From positions 5,704,001 through 5,768,000 of the forward strand of contig JAJGBQ010000001.1 of assembly GCA_022457065.1 (NCBI GenBank): a stretch of DNA of 64,000 nt, read 5' to 3'. Both the position numbers and the translations under genes were made by a program. The stretch's first letter is position 1. The number at the start of each line of letters is the position of its first letter. This document shows positions 1-12,459 of this stretch, piece after piece. This stretch comes from Curvularia sp. ZM96. Lineage: Eukaryota; Ascomycota; Dothideomycetes; Pleosporales; Pleosporaceae. Under the pieces are notes generated by a model. The model ran no database searches. It had not been told where the DNA came from and was given only the letters and a program-made list of their open reading frames with translations.

Positions 1-250
1 CACAGTGGCAGTGACGATGAGTGGGCTTTTGCAGCGGCGCGGCAATGGAGGGGTGTGTTGTACGTTGAAGACACGAGCCACTGATCCTTGGAGGTGGAAA
101 GGAAGGATGAGGCTTTGTGAGATGCTTGGTAGAGAAGGTGGTGGTGGTAGTAGTTAGTGGAGGTGGAGGCGCGTGGAGCGGCGATCACTCCTTGTTAAGC
201 TCAGGACCTGGGCGCCCTAGGAAGGAGCGATGGCGGAGAAGGCTGGAACC
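1..250 (-). other. Possible 5' leader of a gene to the left
   Basis: Read on the minus strand this stretch is rich in C and T and has no usable ORF. CT-rich leaders are common just upstream of highly expressed filamentous fungal genes, so it may be the 5' untranslated leader or core promoter of a minus-strand gene lying left of the window. This is inference from composition only. Confidence 0.25.
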
Positions 251-1973
251 TGGGTAGACTAAAAGGCTTTGTTACCAGGAGCAAGTGGAGAGCGCTGGGC
301 CTTTAGGTATATGTACGGCAGGCTAGGGTTGTCAGGGTTGGTGGGCTCGCGTGGCTGACTGGCGCGCTGGGGCTTTCGGATTACCAAGGGCTCAACCAGG
401 CGATAGGGTCCGTCCAAGCCTTTTGAGGATGATCTGGATCGGGATGGGGGATGAAGAATCAGCCCAAAAGCCAGCCTCAGGTGAGGGTGCGGGAGCGCTA
501 CCCACAGACGCACTTTGTCACAATAAGGCAATGCAAACGAGCACGGCAGAAGCAATGCGACGAATGAATAATAAACCCACACCGTTCAGACTCAATCTAG
601 AGAGCTAGACGAGCATGGGACCGCACACAGCAATGCATGACCGGGGTGTGTGAAAGCACCTACCATAGCCAGACCCTGTCGGCAGACAATCTGTCGGAGC
701 AGGTCTGGCTGGCTGGCGTGCGGGACGGCTTGGACCAGCAAAGTGGGCGAGCTCATGGCTTGCGCCGGACCGTGGAGCAAAAAAGACGTTCCTCTCAGCA
801 CGTCCACAGCCGGCGTGATGCTGATGCTGATGCCGGTGATGATGATGTGCCAATGTGGCTCGACCCCCCGCCAAAAGACAAAAGAGCCTTGATATTGGGC
901 ATGACGATACGACACGACGGGGTGGCGCGAATCAAGACACAGATTGGAGGGACATGCGGCTCTCCTGACCCAAGCTTGCGGCACGACAAGAGACAGACAC
1001 ACGACGGAATGCTTTTGTCTTGCCCCCCCCTCTGACCCAGGGTCGGTAGGCACCATGGCTCCCCCCAGAGAGCGAGTGTAATGTGCGTCGGGAATGGCGC
1101 TAAGGGGACCTGGGTGAGCCTGGCGAAGCACGGACGCGGTCTGGCCCAAGGAGCGCCCGGAGGGGTGGTCAGAGAGACAAAGCCAAAACTCAAAGACGAC
1201 CCTTTCCCCCCTTTGCTCAAGCCCACCGTTTGGGAGAGCGGCCAATCGCCGTTAGTACTAGCAGCAGCAAGAGAGGATCGTCGGGATGTGCAGGCGGCGG
1301 GCGGAAGCGCTACGAGGGCGGCCAGGAGCGCTTCTGTAGCAGAAGGGCGACCGTCACGCTGCATGGTCGCGAGGAATGAGCGTCGGCTGTGTGTTCAGAG
1401 ACTGGCGAGAAACACAGTGCAGCTGGAGTCTGGCTATCCCTGCGGCAGCTCCTGTTCGGCGACCACAGTGGCGGCCGTGCTTTTACCGCTTGCTCCTGTT
1501 AGCTGACGAAATGGCGCTGCGGAAAACGGGCCCAGCGCTAACCGAGAGGGAGCATGACGGCCAGCAGCAGCAGCACATGATGGAGACATGGGCAGCCGAA
1601 GACGCTTAGCCATGGCGTGTATGTTTCGACGCGGACAGGTCTGGGTATGGGTATGGGTGTGTAAGGGCGCCAAGCAGCCGATCGACGCGATACCCGTTCC
1701 CTGTAGGCTATAGGTAGGGATGAGGTGAAGAGACATGAAATGCGGAGCGCGCAGCAGGGAGCAGGGAACGAGGACGGTCGAAGCGTCATGACGGCGGGCT
1801 GGTGATGGCATCGAGAGCGTGGCCATTGGCCGGGGTTGTCTCGACGTCGGTCTAAAATTAGGCGACTTGGTATATTGCCTGGGGCACGTGTGCGTCTAAG
1901 AGGGGCAAGGTGGAATAAGCAGCAAGCAGCAAGTAGCACGCAAACAGGATGCTGAGTTGGGTCCTTGCGCACT

Positions 1974-1999
1974 CAGTCAATCAATCAGTCAATCAATCG
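1974..1999. repeat. TCAA-type tetranucleotide microsatellite
   Basis: A short run of TCAA/TCAG units is visible directly in the sequence. It lies in noncoding DNA. Confidence 0.7.
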
Positions 2000-2892
2000 A
2001 GCGGGCAGGCAGGCAATCAATCCCCCAGGCGCGTTGCCGTCGTATCCTCGGGCGGCCGTGGGCGTCTCTCCACGTGGAGGTGCATTGGGTATACGTTTCC
2101 GGCCCATTGTTTTTTGCGCGCGTCTGCTGCCGTCGCCTGGGCCTGCCGTGGGATGGGCCACGGGCGCGGGTGCAGCCAACCGCGAGCAGCCGCAGGGCAC
2201 CATGACGGCGACAGGCCAACCATGGCATGGCCAGGCACCTGTTGGACGAGTGCTATGTACGTACGTACGAGCTGCCGGCTGCTGCCCCGGCATGTCGCGC
2301 GCGGAGCAGCAGCACGTACATGAGCACATGGCGGGCTGTCTCGCCAAAGGGCCTTTTTCCCGGCGGCCTGGTTTGGCCAGCTGGCGGAACGAGCGAGGAA
2401 CAAGGAACCGGGGACGACTCCGCGGTCGATCCGAGTCTTGGTTCGTGTGGGCGTGCTGCTGGAAAAGGCTGATGCCACAGACCATTGTTTTGGGGCAGCC
2501 GCTGCGACAGTCCAGCTCAGGCGTCCTGCAGGGCCAAGCGCACACAGATCTCGTAGGCGGCACGCCGCTCGGGTGGCCGTGGGCGTCGTCACAACGTGGC
2601 ATGGATGTAGGAGCCAGCTTGACGTGTGCTGCACAACCCGGCCTGCAGCGCGGTGCAGCAAAAAGAAACACGACTGCCCACGGCAAGGCCAGGCAAGACA
2701 AGGCTGCGCATCGCGCCCGACACGGCACGCTCCCTTTCATCTCTCAGCGTGTTTTGTCGCTGTGATGGGGATGCGAGGCTGGGCGTGATCCTGGCTGCCG
2801 CGGGCCAATCAGCGCGCCCCATAGCCGAGCGCGCTCCAAGGGGCAGGCACGATCCGATGGTTGCCCGGAGGTGCCTTCCTGATTCGCCTGCA

Positions 2893-2912
2893 GCTCGCTC
2901 GCTCGCTCGCTC
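2893..2912. repeat. (GCTC)5 microsatellite
   Basis: Five tandem GCTC units, at the start of the CT-rich plus-strand stretch. Confidence 0.7.
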
Positions 2913-5900
2913 TCGCTCCCACACCCACTGGCACTCGTCTGCCTCTGCCTCACCAGCGGCCGCCAGCTGCAACGCTCTTTGGGGGACATCCAGGCCGGCA
3001 CCCGCCCAATCGACTCTGTCTCGCGCTTGTTTGCTCTCCTGCACATCCCCCTCCACGCCAGGCGGGCAGTGCGTGCGCTGCGAACCCCACTGCCTCCAGC
3101 GTCATCTCGTCATCTGGCCGTCACGCAGCCTTGCCCGCTGCCCGTCCCAATCCTGCTGTCTGGCAGCATGGCGCCGCCAGCCCGTCACGCTCGACGCCAT
3201 CCACGTCCTCTCCCGACCTGACGGCCTTTCCCCTCCCCCTAATCCACCACCCGTCAAGCCAGATCAACGGCCTCTCCCCGCCGAGCTGGCTACGCTAACA
3301 GGTCCCGCCCGTTCTGCCCTAGAGTACAGATCTTTCTGCACAAGCGTCTCAGGCGTTCGGGGTGTCCGTGTCCCCACATTTGTCGCCCTGGTCAGCACAC
3401 GGCCTGCAAGGCCCCAACTCAGCACAAACTGGTCCGCGCGTCGCCAGCTGCCCCTCTTCCCCGTCGCCGCCAAGCCCTCTCGTCCCAGGACCTGAGTCTT
3501 GTTCGCCTAGCCGACGACGCTTGCTGCGCCCACTGCTCCCAGTGCCCATGACGCCCACGACGCCCTAACCGCCCCCCTGGAACTCCGTTGACGCACTGCC
3601 TGCGCTCCTTGGTCGCGAAACCGCTCTCGCTCTCGCTTCCCTTGAACTCCGCATCCGAAAGCGGCGCTGGCGGCGGCGGCCACGTTGTGAGCCACCCATC
3701 GCCCGCAAGCCCACCCGCCGCAGCACCTACGCACTGTCATGGCGGCTTCGTCCACTGCCCTCTTGTTTTTCCCAAGCCTTGCATCTTACCCTCTCGAGCA
3801 GAACCATCTCAGGGCCCCGTTGCTCATACACGGACCGCCATCTCGACATCGCCCACCCTCTCACTCCGGCGTTTGCAGCCAGCCATGGGCTCACCATAGG
3901 TTCATCGTGAGTCGCACCAAAAGCAACAAGTGGGGGGGGAGCAAGGTATATTGCACCAGTCAGACTGCCCAGCCAGTTGACGACTACCTGCTTTGCGCGT
4001 CCGAGTCGCTGTGAAATGACGTCTCTGCCCATCAGCCCATGTTGCTACGTAGAGTTTGCAGCTCTGGACTCAATAGCTTCGTCTCCTGCGTGCTGCAGCC
4101 GAAAGAAAACAACCCAAGGTTTGGGCCTTGAGATTCCAGTACCCATACGCGACGGGGGTCCGCCTCGCCAACCCCTGCCCTTTCTCGCCCGACCCAACTC
4201 GACTTGTGTCAAACTACGTTTAGGCCTGCCCCCATCGGCTTGTTTTGTCGCTTCTAACCGCTCTGGAACGCTTCCAACACGGCCATGATATGATTACTAG
4301 TCTTGGGTCAGGCCGCTCAGATGCGCTAGCCCTCTCCCTTTCTTATCCTGGGGCCTCAGGGCACCATGCTTCCTCTGCCGCGCAGCCCGCCTGGCTCATC
4401 CCAGCCTTTTCTTGACTCCCATTGCCGGCCAATACTCGCCGTCGGCCTGCTGATTTGCCCGAGAAATGCTGCGTATGCCAAATCACATTGACGTCGGAGT
4501 CAAGGCCATGCCCGTGGATACATACTACACGTCCAAGCTTGCACGCCCACACTGACCCTCGTCCTGCTAAGCCTGTACCTGCAGCAAAAGACCTACCCTC
4601 AACAACCATACGTCTGTGTGGCGGACGCCATCATCTCAACTCCGCATCCAGGATCTCGCTGATCTCTCCCAGCCACATTGTCCTCTGCTGGAACCACGAC
4701 GCACCACTTATTTTTGCCCGCTAAGCTAAACGCCCGCAAAAGCCTTCCCGTTTGGCAAGTGCGCCACTGATCGATGATGTACACAGGGTACACCGTTGTA
4801 CGATATCTTGCTGTCGGAGGATAATCCGCTTTGGTCACCAGTTGACTGCCGTTGCCGAGTCTTTTACCAAACTCGTGGATGGTCCAGCCAGAGGAGTAAG
4901 GCCATGCATGACTCGCCTATGCGAGTTTGGCTCCATCGTGACCGGAGCAACACATGATAAGCTGCATCTAGATGGATGCCTTGATGCTTAGTCGATGGGC
5001 GTTGACACAGTCACTGTCAACGAAATAGCACGCATCCGTGAAACGCCATAATTCGCCCGAAGCTGCAGTAGTCGCTTGGCCGGTCGGTCAATGAAGCGAC
5101 AGCCAAATCCTTCTCGGTTGTTTATGCGTCTATATTGGTGGACAAGCGCGCACGCTGCCAAATGTCCGCCAATGGTCCGGGTCGGCATTCGTAAGGCCGA
5201 CAAGCATCCACACGTCGCTAGGCTGTATGGGCCAATCGTTACTAATCTATCTCTCTCCTGCGGTTTCATCCATCCCTTCCCGTAAAGACATGCATGTCTC
5301 AACACTACATTATGTTCAAGATGCACATCGGTTTGGATGCGCGCGCGCGCAACTCCATCGCGCTGCAAAGGAGTTGGACGCTTATGGCGGGGCGAAGGCA
5401 ATTTGAGGGAGAAAAAAAAAGGACTGCCATAGTCTTGTCCTACAGCCTTCTTTGCATATGCAAGAATTGCCTGACATGTCCAACCAGCAGGAAAACAAAA
5501 ATAACTTGCTTTTTTTCGTCTCTGCTTCTGCCTCCGTCCTGCAATCTTCAGGGTCTCTCCTCAACAAATGATACCCCAGTCTGTCAATCCATTGTCCGCC
5601 CAGCTGTCTTTCGAAAAATACACATAGGTATACCGGTTGTCTGAGCTCAATATCCGTAGGACCTCCAAGGAAACCTACCAGAATGCGGTGATGACACATC
5701 TCCACATAGAGTGACATTCCTGGCAGGTCATCAGGTCCCACGTACCAGTCTTCCAGGACGGCCGCTTGTGCTTACTGCGGCTTACACCTGACGTGCAGCA
5801 AAACTAGTCTCAAGCATTATGGCTACGACCAGGACTCGCCGCCTGACCTCCATTTAGATCTTGGCGCTGTTGGTTGCGGCTATTTGGGGGCGGTTCTGGT

Positions 5901-6030
5901 ACTGCTTTCGCCTAGTATGGTGATTTGTGAGAAGCGGTTGGCGTTTGTTGCTGCTGCTGCAATGCAGCCATCGTCGGGCGTCAAGCAGGAGGATCGCCAA
6001 GGCACGATACACAACAATTCAGTGGGCTTG

Positions 6031-6048
6031 CGGCGGCGGCGGCGGCGG
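6031..6048. repeat. (CGG)n trinucleotide run
   Basis: A run of about six CGG units in noncoding DNA. Confidence 0.6.
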
Positions 6049-8290
6049 GCGCGTGGAATGCGCAAGACTGGCGCTTCCGAAGTGTCCCTGCCCAATGTAA
6101 GTGCTTCTGCTCTCTCGCTGTCATGTTGATGACCCTTTTTTTTCTTTGGATTATCGCTGGATTTTCGCAATTGCGGATACCAATAGTTATGAATTTCTAT
6201 ACTCGGAACATGCAAAGCAACAAGGTGGTCTTTGCCGGCGTCACCTCGTATAGACGCGAGCTGATGACCCGCTGCCTGAAAAGACCAATCGTCGAAAGCT
6301 CCTGCGGACATTTTGTCACCTGCAGGCTCGATAAATTTATGCTGATGAGGGGCTAGACCGACAGCGCTCGAGCCGGAGCAGTATCCCTTTACAGCTACAG
6401 AAGAGTGTCAAGAGACCACTGTACTCTTTACAGAAGATGTCCATATCTACCACCCCTTCCTTATTCAGATCCGATACCCATGTCAACTGTGTAATCAGCT
6501 TACATACATGGTGTTTCGGACTTTGGAAAGAGGCACATCGGTTGGTGCTCTTGGTGGCAGGAGAGAGTACCTGATGAAGCAGGGGTCATGTTCCTTTCTT
6601 TTTTCCTCTCCAATCCCACGGCTGTCTCACTTCGCTAAGAATACGCGTGCCTGTGGTGACAATCTGCACTCGTGTCTTGAGAAGGCATGATGAGGGGGTA
6701 CTCACCTGCTTTGAGCCGACGGGCTCACCTAAGTGGAGTGGCCATGTTACAGTCACACTTACTATAGCGAAACCAAACACCAACACCATGGAGGACAGTC
6801 TCACATCGGTTCGTGACTTGAACACGTGCTCGGCTTGAACGGGAGTTGCAGACATGTACCATTACAACCGCTACCTAACCGCTGGCTCGTTGACTATTGT
6901 CGGATCACCACTATCCCGGTCAAGTATGCAAGCGCTGGAGCAGACACCCTAGCCTGAACGGAGCCGAGTTGGACTGTTCTCTTTACAAAGGCCCATTAGA
7001 AACGTCTGCATAGCAGGTTTTAACTCTGAACCGATCAGCTACGCCAGACTTGATTCGACCTGTCTTGCTATGCGATCCATCGTGACACACACAGAGACAC
7101 ACAGACATGCAGGGTTGTTGTCACTTGTAAGCTTCTAAAGGTTGCTGACCATCAGGCCCCCTCCGAATCAACGCTTGCCTTGCATCGGTTACCTTCTCCT
7201 AATCAAGCGAACAATGCGAGGCAACCTAGCCGACACGTCACATCTGCTGCAAGCGCTCGTCGGGATTCATGTCCGATATTCAGTCCTGAGAACATGGTCA
7301 CAACCATCGGACATGTTCTAGAACCGGGCCTTTTCTGGTTGGTTGTCTCTCACAGATAGATGAGTATGGAACCGTACAGGAGTTCCTACGCTCAGCTGAG
7401 TCCACCTCTGACGGACAATGAGTTCGCTTGTACTCTTCAGAGAACTGACAAATGGAGAGTCAAGACAGTTGATACGCTGCATAATAGAGTTGTGATGTCA
7501 TACTTACAGCGCGTTACAGTGAGTGGTGCTTTTGACAGGCTGCAACAGTGCTACCGGCAGCCTTATCGAGAGCATCTTGACCGATTTACCGACCTCATAG
7601 AAACTTCTGCGTGTCAAGAAGAAACATGGTGACTGAAGCCGGTCTTCATACGTCATACAGCCTGACCTAACATCTTAACAAGCTCGAAGCAATTTACAAG
7701 AGCGAAAAATGCAAACACTGCAGTGGCGCGCAGACATAATGACGCAATGTCAAAGGCTCTAGCATCGGACATACGTCTGTTTGATAGGTCGAGTTCAGGA
7801 AAATGAAAACAGAGAAAAACAAAACCACTCATATCACGGCCTCGTACTGGCTAATCAGAGCACATACACCCGCCTCCTGCGTAGTGTATGAAATTTAGCA
7901 ACGCACTAATGGTGGTGTGCTACCAAACATTACCATACTGCTTCACTGCATCGGAATCCAATTTCCCAGTGTCGGGCATAGGTTTCGCTTCATGGTGCTT
8001 TTCCCGCCTACCTAGTGTATTTCATTGCTATACGAAGGGAATCTATACACGACGCGCCCCACTCCTACCTTTTTTTTATTTCCAACCTTGCCCCCTATTG
8101 CATGCTAGCCATACATATGTATGACTGGGCGAAGAAAAATAGTAGAGTGGGGGAGTCTATACGATTTTTTCCTTTTTGCGTATACGTATTGAAAAAGGAC
8201 AAATAAAACTGGGGTCTTTTACCTACAAGTTCCGCGGAGGGACGGAGTCTCCTCATTCATACTTCCCATCATGCCGCACATATACGTCAA

Positions 8291-8310
8291 ACCCCGAGCT
8301 TTTTCGGGGT
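8291..8310. other. Perfect 7-bp stem hairpin
   Basis: ACCCCGA and TCGGGGT flank a six-base loop, giving a perfect stem. It is in noncoding DNA. No T-run typical of a terminator follows, and its role is unknown. Confidence 0.5.
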
Positions 8311-8433
8311 ATATGGGTCTCGGGAACTCGAAGCAATGTCAAATTCCCATGTTTCGGAGCCTCCAAGGGGGTAGGCCACCGATAATCGCATTCCGGTTTG
8401 AGCAAGGACTCTTGTGGAGGCGAAGACGTGATC

Positions 8434-8447
8434 AACGGGTACCCGTT
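8434..8447. promoter_or_regulatory. 14-bp perfect palindrome AACGGGTACCCGTT
   Basis: The sequence equals its own reverse complement over 14 bases, which is unlikely by chance at a given site. It might be a dimeric transcription-factor site; no factor is assigned. Confidence 0.3.
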
Positions 8448-10526
8448 CTTGCCGTCCCAGAACTAGAGCCGGATAGAGAGAGCCACGATCTAGTTCCGGG
8501 GGGGAGGGTCCGGACTACAAAGCTCTGGGCTCCGTTATTTGTCCTTTTGCTTTTTCTATAGCTTTTTTCTTCTCGCTATATGTATGTACTAGGGTACTTT
8601 CGAAACGTCGCCCCCACCCTCTCACATCATTTGCAATTACATAGGTATGCCCTGTCTGTGTGTCTAGGTCTGTGTGTGTGGCTCGCATCTTTCTAGCGCT
8701 GAAGCTAATACCACAGCCGGATAGAAAAAGCAATTTTACATATGCATAAGAAAAGAAATGAGGAAAAGGAAAGGGGGACGAGTGAGAGAGCTGAGGCTGG
8801 CGTAGCGTATTTCCCGTCCCTTCATGAACGAACGGGTCGATTTTTCTTCCTTTTTGGGCGGACGAGGAATACCCGCTTTCCCTCCCTCCCCCCTCTCCCG
8901 TGAGTATGTACCCTGAGTGAGGAGGCCCCGGCGGAACAAGGGTCCAGCGTGCTTTTGCTTTTACAAGCACCGCGTACATACGTACATACGCTCGCACATA
9001 CTGCCATTCGTTTTTTTCAAATCAATCTATCTGTGTTACCTTTGCTTTGTCTGCGGGATGAAGGGAACAGAGGCGAACCCTCTGCAATGAATGACCCCTT
9101 CAGCATCGCGTCATCCCACATGCACAAGTACTCTATACTCTACTCTACAGCTGGAAAAGCAAAATGCTAAAGTGTTTTTTCTTTCCTTTTTTGCCATCTC
9201 GTATCGAATTCGTCTGCGGGGGTTGAACTAGGTTCCCGCTCTCGCTACCGCTGTGTATCATACACATCGTATGGGACGTGCTAATGTACGGAAGGGTTTC
9301 CGTGCATGGACGCGCGGATGGTGATGAGGCGAGGCGAGAAGCGAGAAGCGAGAAGATGCGGGTGATGAGGCTGAGGGTGCTAGAAGGAGGCGGGATGGAA
9401 GCGAGTGGTGGCGAGTTTGGAATACCGATGTGATGGAATGTGATGTGATGTGCTGTTTTTAGGTAGTATGGGCTTCTGAAATGGGCTTGCATGGGTGGAA
9501 CGATGGTGGGTTTGAGGAAGCGTTAGGATGGGATGGTGATGTGGAATTCTCGGTTGAAGCTTGATAGAAGGGGGGCTTCTGGGTAAATGATGGCCTCGTA
9601 GAGCAGAGAGTGTCCAGGAGATAACTAATCAGTATTTTTTTTATTGGCTTTGTACTGATTCAATGACTTGATCATGTATCGACCCCATCTGATATAAGAT
9701 CGAGTCTAATCGTAAAGAATGCGACATAGATGGAATAGAAACGCCTTCGTGTATGCATGGTAAAGTCAAGCTAGGTAGTTGCATGTCCTGCTTACCATCA
9801 TGTTTCGGATGACTGGTCAGAATGGATGCCCAGTGTAGCAGAGTATGATGATCAGGGCTTTCGATCTTGAGAAAATTGAAGATATGATCCTACGAAATCA
9901 CCTGGCTTGAATTCGTTATTCCTCGTCAGATATTCTGAACGCGTATTCACTCTCCTCCAGTGAGAGTTTTCAAAATGACATTTCTGATGATGAAGTGTGG
10001 CGCGAAGGTGTGACAATATTGTTAGCATGTTTATAATGAGAGTAAGGAAATAACATATTGCAGGTTTCTGGGTATTACAGTTGGGCTCACCGCCGTAAAA
10101 GTCACACATCTCATACTTTAAAACAATGTATCTACTTTTGAATTTTGTTATCCCTATGTTGTGAGTGGAAAGATCTGAATCAAAGAGAAGTAGCACGAAG
10201 GTTTCTAACAAAATTGGCCGTGAGGTTATTAAAACTCTTTCAATGGTGTTGAAGATAATAAAAGAAAGGACGTGAATGTTTACAGTTAGCAGTATCTGAC
10301 AGAGCCACCTTTTGAATTGCTTGACGGGTTTCCTTCACTGGCAAGTGACATGTTCTTGTCTGCACGCTAATTACGTTATTGACCAGAAAGAATTAGTGAT
10401 TTTGAATATTACCCTCGACTATAGTATCTTACACACCGAAATCATGACTAGATTCATTTCCTCGCATCTGATCTACCCTAAGGCTATCTGACGAGAGACG
10501 AGAGACTCCAAATTCCCAAAACAATC

Positions 10527-10799
10527 ATGACTCCGTTCCCAAACAGCCAAGCAACACTTACACCAACACACATCTCTCCGTCCCACCCACCAACACCAAG
10601 TCCTCGGACCTTACTACTCACCAAAGATAGCGTCTCCGATGTAAGACACGAATCGGAGTTCACGGCCCACCCCTTACACAAGCCCAGCATCCCATTCAAG
10701 CCTCCTCTCAGCCGTACCACCACGACTACCAACTCCACTAGCGTCCATATCACGGGGCCAATAGCGGACCAAAGGAAAAAAGCCTCATGGGTTAATTGA
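10527..10799 (+). CDS. Possible small Pro/Ser/Thr-rich protein (weak)
   Basis: An ATG-initiated 90-codon frame, rich in Pro, Thr and Ser and predicted disordered, sits in an otherwise empty stretch. The opposite strand carries an overlapping open frame, so either could be an artefact. No domain, intron or conserved motif is visible. I list it only because its composition is more protein-like than other frames nearby. Confidence 0.2.
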   Translation: MTPFPNSQATLTPTHISPSHPPTPSPRTLLLTKDSVSDVRHESEFTAHPLHKPSIPFKPPLSRTTTTTNSTSVHITGPIADQRKKASWVN

Positions 10800-11723
10800 G
10801 AAGGCGGCAGAGACCACGTAGCACGGGATCGATACGTAAGACTGGGGTTGAAAATGGCTGATAAATGAGGCAACGGCAGGCAGTGGGCTGATCATTGTAC
10901 TGTAAGTAGTGGAACTTGCGGGCTTTTATTTCGTTTTGGACAGTGCGGGTAGTACAGAGTACCTCGTGTTGGGTTCGGAGTCGGGTTGCACAAGTTGTTA
11001 TAGGTGATGGGTTGGGATTACGGAGGCCTGATGCACCGAGGGATTGTTTATGTGTAAACATGAAAACGAGAATGAAGAGAGGGAAAAGGGCTTGTGTTTT
11101 TTGTTCAGAAGTGCACGACTGATGTGAGGGGGCAGTGTCAAGGCACTGACTAGATTTGATATATTGAAGTTAGGTAGATACTCGTAGCGCCTTCGAGTGA
11201 CCATAACGATTTACACGGCACCCTTTTTTTTTGCATCGCAATCGTAAGTGTACAGATCAACCTCTTTGCCAGGTTCGGTACTGACTATACAAGTACGATG
11301 GGGACTTGTCTACCGAATGTTGACTTCTGATTATGTGAGGCTGGAGTAGGCCTATTACTAGTGCTGGTTAGAAGTAGCTAAACTATGTACAAACCAGTCG
11401 TCAGACTACCAATGGTACCATATCATGTCACCACTTGTTCGTATACCCTGTATTATCAAAACTTTTAACGGCCTCGGAGACATTTTATCGCCGGATATCG
11501 GGACCGGAGACTTTTACAAGCAAGGCCACCACAATTTGGTACCAATCACAACCAATCTTGAAATGAGCTTCCATCTAGGGACACCGCTTTCCAAGCCAGG
11601 CATCTTCTCGTACCTATATCAAAACCAGTATATGTAGCATGCGCTTCACTCGAGCAGAGACTCACTGGCTCTACTCTCAACTACCCGCCCAACCCCACCT
11701 TTGCATCACCCAGACCCATCATC
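10800..11723. other. Intergenic DNA upstream of the GFA-domain gene
   Basis: AT-richer intergenic DNA. A 70-codon open frame at 11425-11637 plus has no recognisable features. The last 100 bases before 11,724 are C-rich on the plus strand, as expected for a short leader of the next gene. Confidence 0.4.
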
Positions 11724-12190
11724 ATGACCGACTCACAACGCACCAAGCCCTCTTTACCCAGCTTTGATCCAGAAAACTGTCAGACCTATGCAGCAAGTTG
11801 CCACTGCGGTATCGTACAGTACTCTGTCCTTCTCTCACCACCGCTGCCCCAATGGAAGGTTGTATCGTGCAACTGCAGCATCTGCACACGCCACGGCTAC
11901 CTGCTAGTGTATCCCGATCGGTCAAAGCTACACATAAAGAGCGGTGAAGACATGTTAAGAGACTACTCCTTCGGGATCAAGAGAAATTTACACAAGTTTT
12001 GTGGGCAGTGTGGGAGTGCTGTCTTCTTTGACCCGAGGATGCGGGAGTTTGGAGAGACGGAGCTTGACTTGTTAGGCGTGAATGTAGGTCATGCTCCGGA
12101 ATCAGGTGTAGGTACTAAATTGTGCAGGTTCGCATGTTCGATGATGTTAATACGAGGGAATTGGATATTGTGTTTGTGGATAATAAATAA
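11724..12190 (+). CDS. GFA (CENP-V/GFA-type) zinc-binding domain protein
   Basis: A 140-residue protein in two exons (11724-12083, 12128-12190). The 44-base intron runs from GTAGGT to CAG, and splicing restores the family ending with NVR followed by an acidic stretch. The GFA zinc ligands are visible in order: C26 and C28 (SCHCG), C49, C51 and C54 (CNCSIC) and C93 and C96 (CGQCG). The family is named for glutathione-dependent formaldehyde-activating enzyme, but most fungal members have no proven reaction, so I call only the fold. It is soluble, with no signal peptide, and its length is normal for a single-domain member. Reading through the intron gives an unlikely tail, which supports the splice. 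Confidence 0.85.
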
Positions 12191-12459
12191 CAGGTAGAAA
12201 AATGAAAGGTCAAGATGGGAATTAAATCACACAACCGTTTTTGGAGACGAAGAACATAACAATCTATGACCATCCATATTGTATGTTAACCTTTCAATGC
12301 AATAGATTCAAGCATGTAGTTGGCAGAATGACGCCGCCCACGAAGTCGAGGTGTATGAGCGCCAAGACCCTAGGTTGAGCCTCGGTGAACTAATCCCTGT
12401 CAGCAGCTCAAGATATCTCGAAACCACCGCCAACCACTATTGCAATTGAGAATACGAAA

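Larger units (their letters stand above)
251..5000. other. Long GC-rich region with no convincing gene
   Basis: Open frames here (up to 289 codons) are mutually overlapping on both strands, low in complexity and lack recognisable domains or splice-linked neighbours, so I read them as by-products of high GC. The plus strand from about 2,870 to 3,900 is strongly CT-rich, like a long fungal 5' leader, but no matching CDS follows. The stretch may hold regulatory DNA, a long untranslated leader or a noncoding RNA. Confidence 0.4.
5001..10500. other. Long intergenic region, no supported gene
   Basis: No ORF here has recognisable protein features. The longest, at 8515-8997 minus and 9852-10211 minus, are of irregular composition and lack domains, and I could not extend any of them by plausible splicing. 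A 90-codon frame at 7360-7632 plus is the least unlikely but has no support. The segment becomes AT-richer after about 9,600. It contains a hairpin and a perfect palindrome, listed separately. Confidence 0.4.

Noticed and set aside
592..3500. Overlapping long ORFs on both strands (up to 289 codons)
   Set aside because: All frames are open because of high GC and skew; the compositions are irregular, none has domains or introns, and they overlap each other.
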